A DNA stretch of 64,000 nt from Niabella pedocola. Its GTDB lineage: Bacteria; Bacteroidota; Bacteroidia; Chitinophagales; Chitinophagaceae. The stretch is taken from NCBI RefSeq assembly GCF_021044425.1, contig NZ_JAJNEC010000007.1, positions 1 to 64,000 of the forward strand, given 5' to 3'. The translations under genes and the position numbers were made by a program. Numbering within the stretch: the first letter of the stretch is position 1; each line of letters starts with the position of its first letter. The notes beneath the pieces are model-generated. The model was not told the DNA's origin. It made no database searches and saw nothing but the letters and a program-made list of their open reading frames with translations. This document shows, one piece after another, positions 26,221 through 33,194 of this stretch.

Positions 26221-29211
26221 ATGCGTATGAAAATCAACTCGCTTGCACAGAGCCTGATGGCTTTTGTCTTTTTGCTTGCGTCCCTCGCAGCAACGGCCCA
26301 GACAAAAACTATACAGGGAAAAGTAACGGACGAAAAAAATCAACCGGTAGCCGGGGCCACTATTGAAATCAAAGGCAGTCAGACAGCCACGCTCTCAAAA
26401 GATGACGGCTCCTTTAACCTGAACGTACCGGCAGATGCAAAAACATTGCAGGTTTCTTTTATTGGGTACGCCACACAGGATGTAGCCATTACCGGAACCG
26501 AAATGACCATCAACCTGAAGCCTTCACAACAGGCGCTGGATGAGGTGGTGGTGATCGGTTATGGTACCGCCCGGAAGAAAGACCTTACCGGGTCGATGGT
26601 AACCATTAGTGAAAAAAACTTTAACAAAGGCGTGATGACTAACCCCGATCAGCTGATCCAGGGCAAAACACCGGGCGTGATGGTCATCAACAACACCGGA
26701 CAGCCGGGAGGTGCTACCACAGTAAGGATCCGCGGTAACTCATCCATACGGGCAAGTAACAACCCGTTGTTTGTATTGGATGGAATTCCATTATCGGGCA
26801 ACACGGCGCTGCCACCGGGAAGAGGAGGTTTTTCTTCAGACCGGGGTAATCCTTTAAATTATCTGAACCCCAGCGATATCGCCAGTATGGATATCTTAAA
26901 GGATGCATCGGCCACTGCCATCTACGGATCACGGGGAGCAAACGGCGTTGTATTGATCAATACAAAAAAAGGAAAGGTAGGTCAGCCCGTCATCTCCATC
27001 GTTGCATCCACCGGTGTTTCCAGTTTGCGCAAACAACCGGAAGTGCTGGATGCCGCCAAATTCAGGGAGGCATTAAAATACTATACGCCAAACGAAGCAG
27101 CCAATTCCGACTTCGGAAGCAATGTGAATGCGTTTAAAGAGATCACAAGGGTTGCACCCACACAGAACTACTATGCGGATATCACCGGAGGTACCGAACA
27201 TGGAAAATACCGGCTTTCCGGCGGTTATCTCAACCAGCAGGGAATTATTGTGGGTTCTCAAATGAAAAAATACACCGCCAATTTCAGCGGTAATTTCAGG
27301 TTCCTGGAAAACCGGAGACTCGGTCTGGATTTCGGAATGTTTGTAACCCAAACCGATCAGAAATTTGCACCGATTGACGTGGGCGTTGGTGCGGAAGGTA
27401 ATATTATTTCACAGGCCCTGCAATGGAATCCTACCCAGCCATTCAGGGATCAGAACGGAGACTATACCTTCGTAAGCGGCAATCAAAGAAACCCGCTGGC
27501 CAGCCTCGCGGCTTATAAGGACCTGGGAACAAACAATACCATCCTGGCCATGATCGCCCCTTCTTACAAGATTACCGATAACCTGGAATATAAATTTGTT
27601 TACAGCGTAACCCGGCTTACAGGCGATCGCAACGCCATGGTACGGGGTAAGATCATTAACCCTACGGCGGCCAATGACCAGGAACAGGCATTCCTGGGAA
27701 AATATTCCGAGACCGATCAGCAGATGACCCATACCCTGTCCTATAACAAGAATGTTTCCACAGATCTCAACATTAATGCAGTGGCCGGGTATGAATACCT
27801 GGACTATGATTACAGACAAAGCATGATGTATGGAAACGGGTTCACTTACCTCGGACTGGATTATTTTGATTACCTGCAATACTCAACCATCAATACCCGG
27901 GAGGTTACATCGTACAGAAGTCCTACCAATCAGCTGCAATCCCTGTTCCTGAGAGCTGCATTTAATTATCTGGACCGGTATCTTTTAACAGCTACGGTAC
28001 GGCGGGACGGTTCTACAAAATTTGGTACCAATAATAAATATGCCATATTTCCATCTGTTGCCTTTGCCTGGAATATCAACGAAGAGGGCTTTCTTAAAGA
28101 CAACAGTAATATTAACCAGTTAAAACTGCGACTGGGATGGGGTAAAACAGGGAACCAGGAATTTCCTTCAGGGGCATCAAAAGACCGTCTTGTTTTCGCC
28201 AGTCAAAGCGTTAGCCAGGCCAACTATGGCAACCCCGATTTAAAGTGGGAAACGTCTGCAACGATCAATGCGGGTATCGACTTTGCGCTTTTCAACAACC
28301 GCATTTTCGGATCGGTTGATTACTTCAACAAGAAAACGACAGATGCCTTATTTGAGCAAACACTGGCACAGCCGGCGCCGGCCGGTCGTATCTGGGTAAA
28401 TCTCGACGGAGAGATCGTTAACAAAGGAGTTGAGATTTCGTTGACCGGAAATATCATCCGTAAAAACGGATGGAACTGGGATCTGACCGGAAACGCAACG
28501 TTCCTTAAAAACAGTGTAAGCGGTTTGGTTGGCTACTATGAAACGGGCGCGTTAAGAGGTCAGGGCTTCTCCGGTGTTTTAGGGCAGCGGATGGTGAACG
28601 GGCAACCACTGAACGTTTGGTACCTTGCCGAATATGCAGGCATTGATCCTAATACGGGTATGAGCATGTATCGCGGCCTCGACGGCAGCATCAGTTCCAA
28701 CAACGATCCTTCTGTAAACAAATTTTATGCGGCCAGTCCCAACCCCACCACATTGCTGGGCATCTCCACCAATCTTACTTATAAGAAGTTCACATTCGGA
28801 GCCAATATGAACGGGGCCATGGGACATTACCTGTTTAATAATACCGCAGCCACATCATTAGGGATCAGCAATCTTTCCACAAGAAATATCGGGACCAGCT
28901 TCTTTAATACCAGCGTGAAAGAGTCCACCTCCAATTCCGCGTCTCCCTCAACCCGTTATTTAGAAAAGGGCAACTACCTTAAACTGGCCAATTTAACATT
29001 GAGTTACAAAGTGGGCGATATCGGCAATACATTAAAGAATTTCAATGTTTCGCTTACCGGTCAAAACCTGTTCATCCTGACCAAGTATACAGGATTTGAT
29101 CCCGAAGTCAATACAGATGGTTCTACCAACGGTATTCCCTCACTGGGCATCGAATACCTGCCCTATCCACCGGCTAAGACCATTCTTCTTGGTATAAACT
29201 TTTCGCTCTAA
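26221..29211 (+). CDS. SusC/RagA-family TonB-linked outer-membrane protein
   Basis: A 996-residue TonB-dependent transporter. The signal peptide ends in SLAATAQ, and a carboxypeptidase-D-regulatory-like domain follows (KTIQGKVTDEKNQPVAGATIEIKG, about residues 28-105). The SusC box VVVIGYGTARKKDLTG precedes the plug (VRIRGNSSIRASNNPLFVLDGIP, DILKDASATAIYGSRGANGVVLI) and a 22-strand barrel ending in INFSL. It lacks the STN domain and has no neighbouring sigma/anti-sigma pair. With the SusD at 29215 it should import a glycan or other oligomer; the substrate is unknown because no CAZyme is beside it. ATG at 26221 or 26227. Confidence 0.95.
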   Translation: MRMKINSLAQSLMAFVFLLASLAATAQTKTIQGKVTDEKNQPVAGATIEIKGSQTATLSKDDGSFNLNVPADAKTLQVSFIGYATQDVAITGTEMTINLKPSQQALDEVVVIGYGTARKKDLTGSMVTISEKNFNKGVMTNPDQLIQGKTPGVMVINNTGQPGGATTVRIRGNSSIRASNNPLFVLDGIPLSGNTALPPGRGGFSSDRGNPLNYLNPSDIASMDILKDASATAIYGSRGANGVVLINTKKGKVGQPVISIVASTGVSSLRKQPEVLDAAKFREALKYYTPNEAANSDFGSNVNAFKEITRVAPTQNYYADITGGTEHGKYRLSGGYLNQQGIIVGSQMKKYTANFSGNFRFLENRRLGLDFGMFVTQTDQKFAPIDVGVGAEGNIISQALQWNPTQPFRDQNGDYTFVSGNQRNPLASLAAYKDLGTNNTILAMIAPSYKITDNLEYKFVYSVTRLTGDRNAMVRGKIINPTAANDQEQAFLGKYSETDQQMTHTLSYNKNVSTDLNINAVAGYEYLDYDYRQSMMYGNGFTYLGLDYFDYLQYSTINTREVTSYRSPTNQLQSLFLRAAFNYLDRYLLTATVRRDGSTKFGTNNKYAIFPSVAFAWNINEEGFLKDNSNINQLKLRLGWGKTGNQEFPSGASKDRLVFASQSVSQANYGNPDLKWETSATINAGIDFALFNNRIFGSVDYFNKKTTDALFEQTLAQPAPAGRIWVNLDGEIVNKGVEISLTGNIIRKNGWNWDLTGNATFLKNSVSGLVGYYETGALRGQGFSGVLGQRMVNGQPLNVWYLAEYAGIDPNTGMSMYRGLDGSISSNNDPSVNKFYAASPNPTTLLGISTNLTYKKFTFGANMNGAMGHYLFNNTAATSLGISNLSTRNIGTSFFNTSVKESTSNSASPSTRYLEKGNYLKLANLTLSYKVGDIGNTLKNFNVSLTGQNLFILTKYTGFDPEVNTDGSTNGIPSLGIEYLPYPPAKTILLGINFSL

Positions 29212-29214
29212 ATA

Positions 29215-30789
29215 ATGAATCTTATGAAATCGATATACACATTTTACTTATTATTCACAGGTGCGGTACTTTTTTCAGCCGCCTCCTGTACCAAGCTCAA
29301 TGAAGAGTTCAGAGGTGAGCTGGAAGAAGGCACCTCAAATGTGGGCGCCGACGGGCTTTTGATCACGGCTTATTCGTCCTTGCTGGTGCCTTACCAGCAG
29401 GATCAGCGCTGGGTATTACAGGAAATATCAACCGATGCGGCACTGGCCCCAACAAGAGGTGGCGACTGGGACGATAACGGTATTTACCGGGCCATACACC
29501 AGCACCGGTGGAATGCCGATAACGGATTTATGAACAGCACATTTGTGAGCCTGGGTACTACCATCTACAATGCCACGAATGTACTGCGTTTCAATCCGAG
29601 TAAACAACAAGAGGCTGAAGCACGGTTTTTACGCGCGCTGGCCATGTTTGACATGATCGACCTTTACGGTGTGGCGCCCATACGAGAAGGTGAGGCACTC
29701 GATGATTTCAGAATTGCTCCCAAAGTGCTTCAGGCCGGCGAAGGGCTCGATTACATTATTAAAGAGCTCAATGAGATTATAACAACGCTGCCCAACGGAA
29801 ACCGCACCACGGCCTATGTGGCCAGCAAGGACGCGGCCCGGGCATTACTTATGAAAGTATACCTGAATAAAGGAGCCTTTACGAACCGGCAAGCGCCTTC
29901 CTTTGATGCCGCAGACATGAACCAGGTGATCACACTGGCAAAAGCGATTACCGGCACCGGCACGTATACCGTATCCGAAGCAGGAAAATACTTTGACAAT
30001 TTTGCACCCGATAACGATGTAAAATCCACCGAAAATATTTTCACCCTGTACAATCAAAACGGGAAAAGAGGCGGATCGGTAGACCGCACCTGGAATACAA
30101 TTGCACATTACAATATGACGCCCGGTGGCTGGAACGGCTGGTGCACCCTTTCTGATTATTACGACAAATTCGCGGCTAATGACGAAAGAAGAGGCATCTA
30201 TTACAAATACCCGGCAGATACGATGAGCAACCCGGGTAAGCGTCAGAATGTAGGGTTTTATATCGGGCAGATGTACAATCTTACAACCGACAAGCCCCTG
30301 ATGGCAAGAAACCCGGCCAATGCACCATTGGTGTTTACCCGTGAGGTAACGATCCGTACTTCCGGTGCCACCCTGGAAACAGCAGGTATCCGTCCCATGA
30401 AATATGCCTATGATTATTCCAGCTCCGGGCAAAAAAATAACGACTGGGTGGTGTTTCGCTATTCGGATGTACTGCTGATGCAGGCAGAAGCCGTTTTAAG
30501 AGGCGGCACAGGCAGTACCGCAGGGGAAGTATTGGCGCTGGTCAATAAGATCCGCGGTAACCGCGGTATTGGTACGCTGGGCTCTTTGACACTGGATAAT
30601 TTGCTGGATGAACGCGCGCGCGAATTGTACTGGGAAGGATGGCGCAGACAGGACCTCATCCGCTTCGGAAAATTCCTGCAACCCTTCCAGGAAAAAACAG
30701 GCACATCGGATCCCAAGTATCTGGTTTTCGCGATCCCCAGTCAGCAGATTGCGGTTAACCCTAACTTAAAACAAAACGCGGGTTATTAA
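29215..30789 (+). CDS. SusD/RagB-family nutrient-binding lipoprotein
   Basis: A 524-residue surface lipoprotein with lipobox-type segment GAVLFSAASC and Cys after about 25 residues. The helical SusD core includes AEARFLRALAMFDMIDLYG and KDAARALLMKVYLNKGAF, and the C-terminal signature DERARELYWEGWRRQDLIRFGKF is followed by FAIPSQQIAVNPNLKQNAGY. It caps the SusC barrel and captures the substrate. It begins 3 bp after susC ends and is followed by a strong terminator, so the operon is two genes. Confidence 0.95.
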   Translation: MNLMKSIYTFYLLFTGAVLFSAASCTKLNEEFRGELEEGTSNVGADGLLITAYSSLLVPYQQDQRWVLQEISTDAALAPTRGGDWDDNGIYRAIHQHRWNADNGFMNSTFVSLGTTIYNATNVLRFNPSKQQEAEARFLRALAMFDMIDLYGVAPIREGEALDDFRIAPKVLQAGEGLDYIIKELNEIITTLPNGNRTTAYVASKDAARALLMKVYLNKGAFTNRQAPSFDAADMNQVITLAKAITGTGTYTVSEAGKYFDNFAPDNDVKSTENIFTLYNQNGKRGGSVDRTWNTIAHYNMTPGGWNGWCTLSDYYDKFAANDERRGIYYKYPADTMSNPGKRQNVGFYIGQMYNLTTDKPLMARNPANAPLVFTREVTIRTSGATLETAGIRPMKYAYDYSSSGQKNNDWVVFRYSDVLLMQAEAVLRGGTGSTAGEVLALVNKIRGNRGIGTLGSLTLDNLLDERARELYWEGWRRQDLIRFGKFLQPFQEKTGTSDPKYLVFAIPSQQIAVNPNLKQNAGY

Positions 30790-30812
30790 CCGAAATATCG
30801 AAATTGCATATT

Positions 30813-30837
30813 AAGTCCCCAACAGGGGACTTTTTTT
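30813..30837 (+). terminator. Terminator after SusD
   Basis: Perfect 8-bp stem AAGTCCCC / GGGGACTT with loop AACA followed by seven T residues, 24 bp after the susD stop. From here to 31087 nothing else is recognisable. Confidence 0.92.
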
Positions 30838-31087
30838 ATATACAGCCATTAGACAGCTTTTGTGAAAATACCTTCGCAGACAAATTCACTATGAAGCATG
30901 CGCACAAAGCGTATACGGCGGCTTGCAGTTTAAACCCAAAAAAACATTTCTGATGCTACGATATACCGGCGCAACTGATCCGGATATAAAAACCGGACGG
31001 CATTCACCGCTATCTGTTTTCTGCAAGGTCGGCCAAAGGGATGCTGCGGAGATCAGCCTTACCAGGTAATTTCTTTAATTTCGCTGC

Positions 31088-31696
31088 ATGGAACTTTCAC
31101 AGGATACAAAAAACATTTTGGGGTTACAACTTCCCACAGACCCACGTTGGGTGAACCTGGCAGAGATCTCATTGGAAGCAATTCTAACCGATCATGCCTA
31201 TTGTGAGCAGAAGGCTGCTACCAGTTGTATTTCACTCATCCAGCGCTACAGCGATAAAGCGCAACTTGTAAAATCGCTCGCCCCGATCGTTACCGAGGAA
31301 TGGGGGCATTTCCGGCTCGTATTACAGGAACTTGAAAAAAGAGGGTTGAAATTAGGACGCCAGCGGAAGGATGAATATGTAAACGCACTATTGTTATTCC
31401 AGGCAAAAGGCGCAAGTCCGGATGCATTCTTTCTCGACAAGTTGTTGACCATGGCCATGATCGAAGCCCGGAGCTGTGAACGGTTCAAACGGTTAAGTGA
31501 AGGATTGAACGATACCTATATGAGCAAATTTTACCGCCGCTTTATGGAAAGCGAAGCCGGTCATTATACCCTCTTTATCGAGTTGGCCGAAACCTACCTT
31601 CCCAAAGAAATGGTGCGGAAACGTTGGGCCGAATGGCTGGCGCATGAAGCCGTGATCATGCAGGAAATGGAACTGCGCGGAGACCGCATTCATTGA
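31088..31696 (+). CDS. miaE: tRNA 2-methylthio-N6-isopentenyladenosine-37 hydroxylase MiaE
   Basis: A 202-residue ferritin-like diiron monooxygenase. Iron-ligand motifs are visible in EEWGHFRLVLQEL (Glu and ExxH), MIEARSCERFKRL, and ESEAGHYTLFIEL (ExxH), the pattern of MiaE. It hydroxylates the isopentenyl group of ms2i6A at position 37 of tRNAs reading UNN codons. The length matches the family. It is the gene just before the divergent tRNA array at 32.5 kb; this may be coincidence, as no operon links them. Confidence 0.9.
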   Translation: MELSQDTKNILGLQLPTDPRWVNLAEISLEAILTDHAYCEQKAATSCISLIQRYSDKAQLVKSLAPIVTEEWGHFRLVLQELEKRGLKLGRQRKDEYVNALLLFQAKGASPDAFFLDKLLTMAMIEARSCERFKRLSEGLNDTYMSKFYRRFMESEAGHYTLFIELAETYLPKEMVRKRWAEWLAHEAVIMQEMELRGDRIH

Positions 31697-31708
31697 TACC
31701 GACTGCTC

Positions 31709-31917
31709 ACGAATTTCTCAGACGCTCACAGAGCAGGTTGTTTATCTGTTAATATCGATGTAATCGGCAAACACAAACATTACGAAGGCACCTATTCATC
31801 GCTGCTAAATCGCTCACAGATTTCTCAGATGCCCACGGAACAATTCTTCATCTGTGAACTCGCGCAATCTGTGAGCACAAAAATCATGAAGACATCTATT
31901 CATCGCTGATCATTGTT
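31709..31917. repeat. Two imperfect about 105-bp direct repeats
   Basis: Copies at about 31709-31810 and 31811-31913 share GCTCACAGATTTCTCAGA-type starts and TTCATCGCTG ends. Related sentences (CGCGTAATCTGTGAGC) occur at about 43690-43755, suggesting a dispersed intergenic repeat family of this genome. There is no coding potential. Confidence 0.65.
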
Positions 31918-31954
31918 CATCGCTTCATTTATTTTAAAAAAATAGTTCAAAAAA

Positions 31955-32155
31955 TTTTGCAATATAAAAAAGGATTTACACCTTTGCATACGCAAATAAA
32001 AAATAAATAAAATGCAACGCAATTTTTTACATATTGAAACAAAAGCGTGGTTCAGCCCGATAGGACTGAATACGCGTTGCGGGGCATTTGCTGTAGAAAG
32101 TTAAAAATATTTTTTTAATAAAATTCAGGCCCCGCAAGAGATTGCGGGGTTTTTA
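31955..32155 (+). promoter_or_regulatory. Promoter and attenuator-like leader with three alternative stems
   Basis: TTTTG at about 31956 and CACCTTTG near 31980 suggest a promoter. Downstream, four segments can pair in sequence. Segment 1 (GCAACGC, 32014-32020) pairs with segment 2 (GCGTTGC, 32074-32080). A segment overlapping 2 (TTGCGGGGC, 32077-32085) pairs with segment 3 (GCCCCGCAA, 32129-32137). Segment 3 pairs with segment 4 (TTGCGGGG, 32142-32149), followed by TTTTTATTT, which is a terminator. These pairings are mutually exclusive, as in classical attenuation. A 30-codon frame covers segments 1 and 2. The signal is not evident. Confidence 0.6.
32012..32104 (+). CDS. Possible 30-residue leader peptide
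   Basis: A short frame beginning MQRNFLHIETKAW and ending CGAFAVES that covers the first two attenuator segments. There is no run of one amino acid that would name a controlling tRNA, and no strong ribosome binding site. It may be a true leader peptide or a chance frame inside a structured RNA. Confidence 0.3.
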   Translation: MQRNFLHIETKAWFSPIGLNTRCGAFAVES

Positions 32156-32169
32156 TTTATAAACCATAA

Positions 32170-32307
32170 ATGAATCGAATAACCCCATTCCATCGATTTA
32201 CAATACTGGCACCCGTCTCCAACTGGTCTAATAGCGGAGCTATGCGCCTGCGTATTCGTAAATCGGGAGAACAGCAACCGGAGTTTTTTACACGACATCA
32301 TGTATAA
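32170..32307 (+). CDS. Possible 45-residue small protein
   Basis: A frame between the attenuator terminator and the next terminator (MNRITPFHRF ... FFTRHHV). It is basic and unlike anything I know. Its second half overlaps a segment able to fold with a D-arm-like hairpin (ATAGC-GGA-GCTAT near 32243), so it may be structured RNA rather than protein. A further 8-bp hairpin (ATCATGTA..TACATGAT, 32297-32320) covers its stop codon. Confidence 0.25.
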   Translation: MNRITPFHRFTILAPVSNWSNSGAMRLRIRKSGEQQPEFFTRHHV

Positions 32308-32329
32308 AAAAGTACATGATCATGTAGAG

Positions 32330-32358
32330 AACCCGGTCCGGAAAGACCGGGTTTTTTA
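32330..32358 (+). terminator. Rho-independent terminator inside the leader region
   Basis: Nine-bp stem AACCCGGTC (32330-32338) and GACCGGGTT (32345-32353) with a six-base loop and a T-run. It is the second terminator-like element ahead of the tRNA array. Confidence 0.85.
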
Positions 32359-32379
32359 TTACTCAAAAGGAGGTGTACC

Positions 32380-32514
32380 ATGAACATCATTTTTATCATC
32401 CTGCTGCTGGTATTTATTGTAGAAAAAATTACCGGCAGTAAAAAAACAAACAACAACACAACAGATACGGCATCCTCAAAGATCGATGATCCGGCCTCTG
32501 TAAGGTTGCGATAA
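32380..32514 (+). CDS. 44-residue single-pass membrane peptide
   Basis: The frame starts 6 bp after AGGAGG, a strong Shine-Dalgarno that is unusual for Bacteroidota. The peptide has one hydrophobic helix (MNIIFIILLLVFIVEKI), then a polar, Asn/Thr-rich tail ending in ASVRLR. No homologue is known to me. It lies between a terminator and the tRNA array. The ribosome binding site and clean hydropathy make it more believable than the two upstream mini-frames. The function could be a small membrane toxin or a regulatory peptide; this is a guess. Confidence 0.5.
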   Translation: MNIIFIILLLVFIVEKITGSKKTNNNTTDTASSKIDDPASVRLR

Positions 32515-32570
32515 CGGATTAGTTGCAGAAAAGGAGAAAACACGCCCGCGAGATGCAGCGGGGTGTTTAT

Positions 32571-32655
32571 GTTGGCCCTGGTTTAACAGGTAAAACACCA
32601 CGTTGTGACTATGGAGAACAGGGTTCTCCCGATAGCAATCGGGAACGGGGTCAAC
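32571..32655 (+). tRNA. tRNA-His(GUG), divergent, hairpin in place of normal T-arm
   Basis: An extra G(-1) at 32571 faces C73 at 32655, the histidine identity pair. The acceptor is TTGGCCC/GGGTCAA with one G-T. The D-stem is GTTT/AAAC with a GG-containing loop. The anticodon arm is 32598-32614, with anticodon GTG at 32605-32607 and one C-A mismatch. The normal T-stem is missing: after GGGTTC comes a 7-bp hairpin TCCCGAT-AGCA-ATCGGGA (32627-32644). CCA is not encoded. An 11-bp hairpin (32538-32568) lies immediately upstream. Confidence 0.65.
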
Positions 32656-32658
32656 CAA

Positions 32659-32752
32659 TACGGCTTGGTGTAAGGGTAACATGCTCATTCCCCTTTCTTT
32701 CTGAAAGGCAAGTAGCGGATGATCGTTTTCAGTTCAAATCTGAAAGCCGTAC
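32659..32752 (+). tRNA. tRNA gene with insert in the anticodon loop
   Basis: The acceptor TACGGCT/AGCCGTA is perfect. The D-stem GTGT/ACAT, the T-stem TTCAG/CTGAA and the T-loop TTCAAAT are canonical. The anticodon stem (about 32684-32688 with 32719-32723) encloses about 30 bases instead of seven, including a 6-bp hairpin CCTTTC-TTTCT-GAAAGG (32692-32708). The anticodon cannot be read until the insert boundaries are known. It could be an intron-like insert or a decayed gene. Confidence 0.6.
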
Positions 32753-32764
32753 GCTTTCAGATAC

Positions 32765-32850
32765 TGGTTTATAGTTCAACGGAACAGAACACCTCACTGC
32801 GAATGAGGAGATGCGGGTTCCTCCGATAATGATCGGGGCTGCTAAACCAA
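32765..32850 (+). tRNA. tRNA-like with anticodon GCG (Arg), hairpin in T-loop
   Basis: The acceptor TGGTTTA/TAAACCA (7 bp), D-stem GTTC/GAAC and anticodon stem CCTCA/TGAGG are perfect. The loop CTGCGAA puts anticodon GCG at 32799-32801. The T-stem is reduced to GCGG/CTGC; after GTTC the loop holds a 7-bp hairpin (32821-32838, CTCCGAT..ATCGGGG). Discriminator A. Bacteria normally use ACG for CGN codons, so GCG is unusual. Confidence 0.65.
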
Positions 32851-32858
32851 CCGGTCTA

Positions 32859-32931
32859 TGGCATGTAGCTTAACGGTAAGAGCAGTTGCCTTATACGCAA
32901 CCGGTTGCCGGTTCAAATCCGGCCATGCCGT
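32859..32931 (+). tRNA. tRNA with anticodon UAU (Ile, AUA)
   Basis: A full cloverleaf without insertion: acceptor TGGCATG/CATGCCG (U1-G72 wobble), D-stem GCTT/GAGC, anticodon stem GTTGC/GCAAC with loop CTTATAC (anticodon TAT at 32892-32894), five-base variable loop, T-stem GCCGG/CCGGC with TTCAAAT. No CCA is encoded; the discriminator is U. Most bacteria read AUA with a lysidine-modified CAU tRNA, so a UAU anticodon stands out. Confidence 0.8.
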
Positions 32932-32936
32932 CAAGA

Positions 32937-33024
32937 GGTGCTTTGGCAGCGCTGGTCTATGCATCCCGCTGAAGACGGGACAAAGAAGGTTCTCCCGGTA
33001 GCTATCGGGATTTGGGCACCACCA
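32937..33024 (+). tRNA. tRNA-Phe(GAA), hairpin in T-loop, CCA encoded
   Basis: Acceptor GGTGCTT/GGGCACC with A73 and encoded CCA (33022-33024). The anticodon arm TCCCG-CTGAAGA-CGGGA reads GAA at 32971-32973. The D-stem is GCA/TGC. The T-stem is only AAG/TTT; after GGTTC lies an 8-bp hairpin TCCCGGTA..TATCGGGA (32993-33010), the same type as in the His and Arg genes. Confidence 0.65.
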
Positions 33025-33028
33025 ACAT

Positions 33029-33099
33029 ATGGGTTTGGTATAATGGTATTATGATGATCTCCAAAATCATCGACACAGGTTCGATTCCTGTAACCCGTG
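33029..33099 (+). tRNA. tRNA-Trp(CCA)
   Basis: Acceptor ATGGGTT/AACCCGT with G73 (the tryptophan discriminator). Short D-stem with loop containing GG; anticodon stem ATGAT/ATCAT with loop CTCCAAA (anticodon CCA at 33061-33063). T-stem ACAGG/CCTGT with TTCGATT. No encoded CCA. It is the last tRNA of the array, 95 bp upstream of the next protein gene. Confidence 0.75.
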
Positions 33100-33194
33100 C
33101 TAAAAATTAAAAAAATGAAAAAGGAATACATGTTCATAATGACAGGTAAAATGCACCACAAGGTGCGATGGTTAAACATGCAAGTGAATTCATT

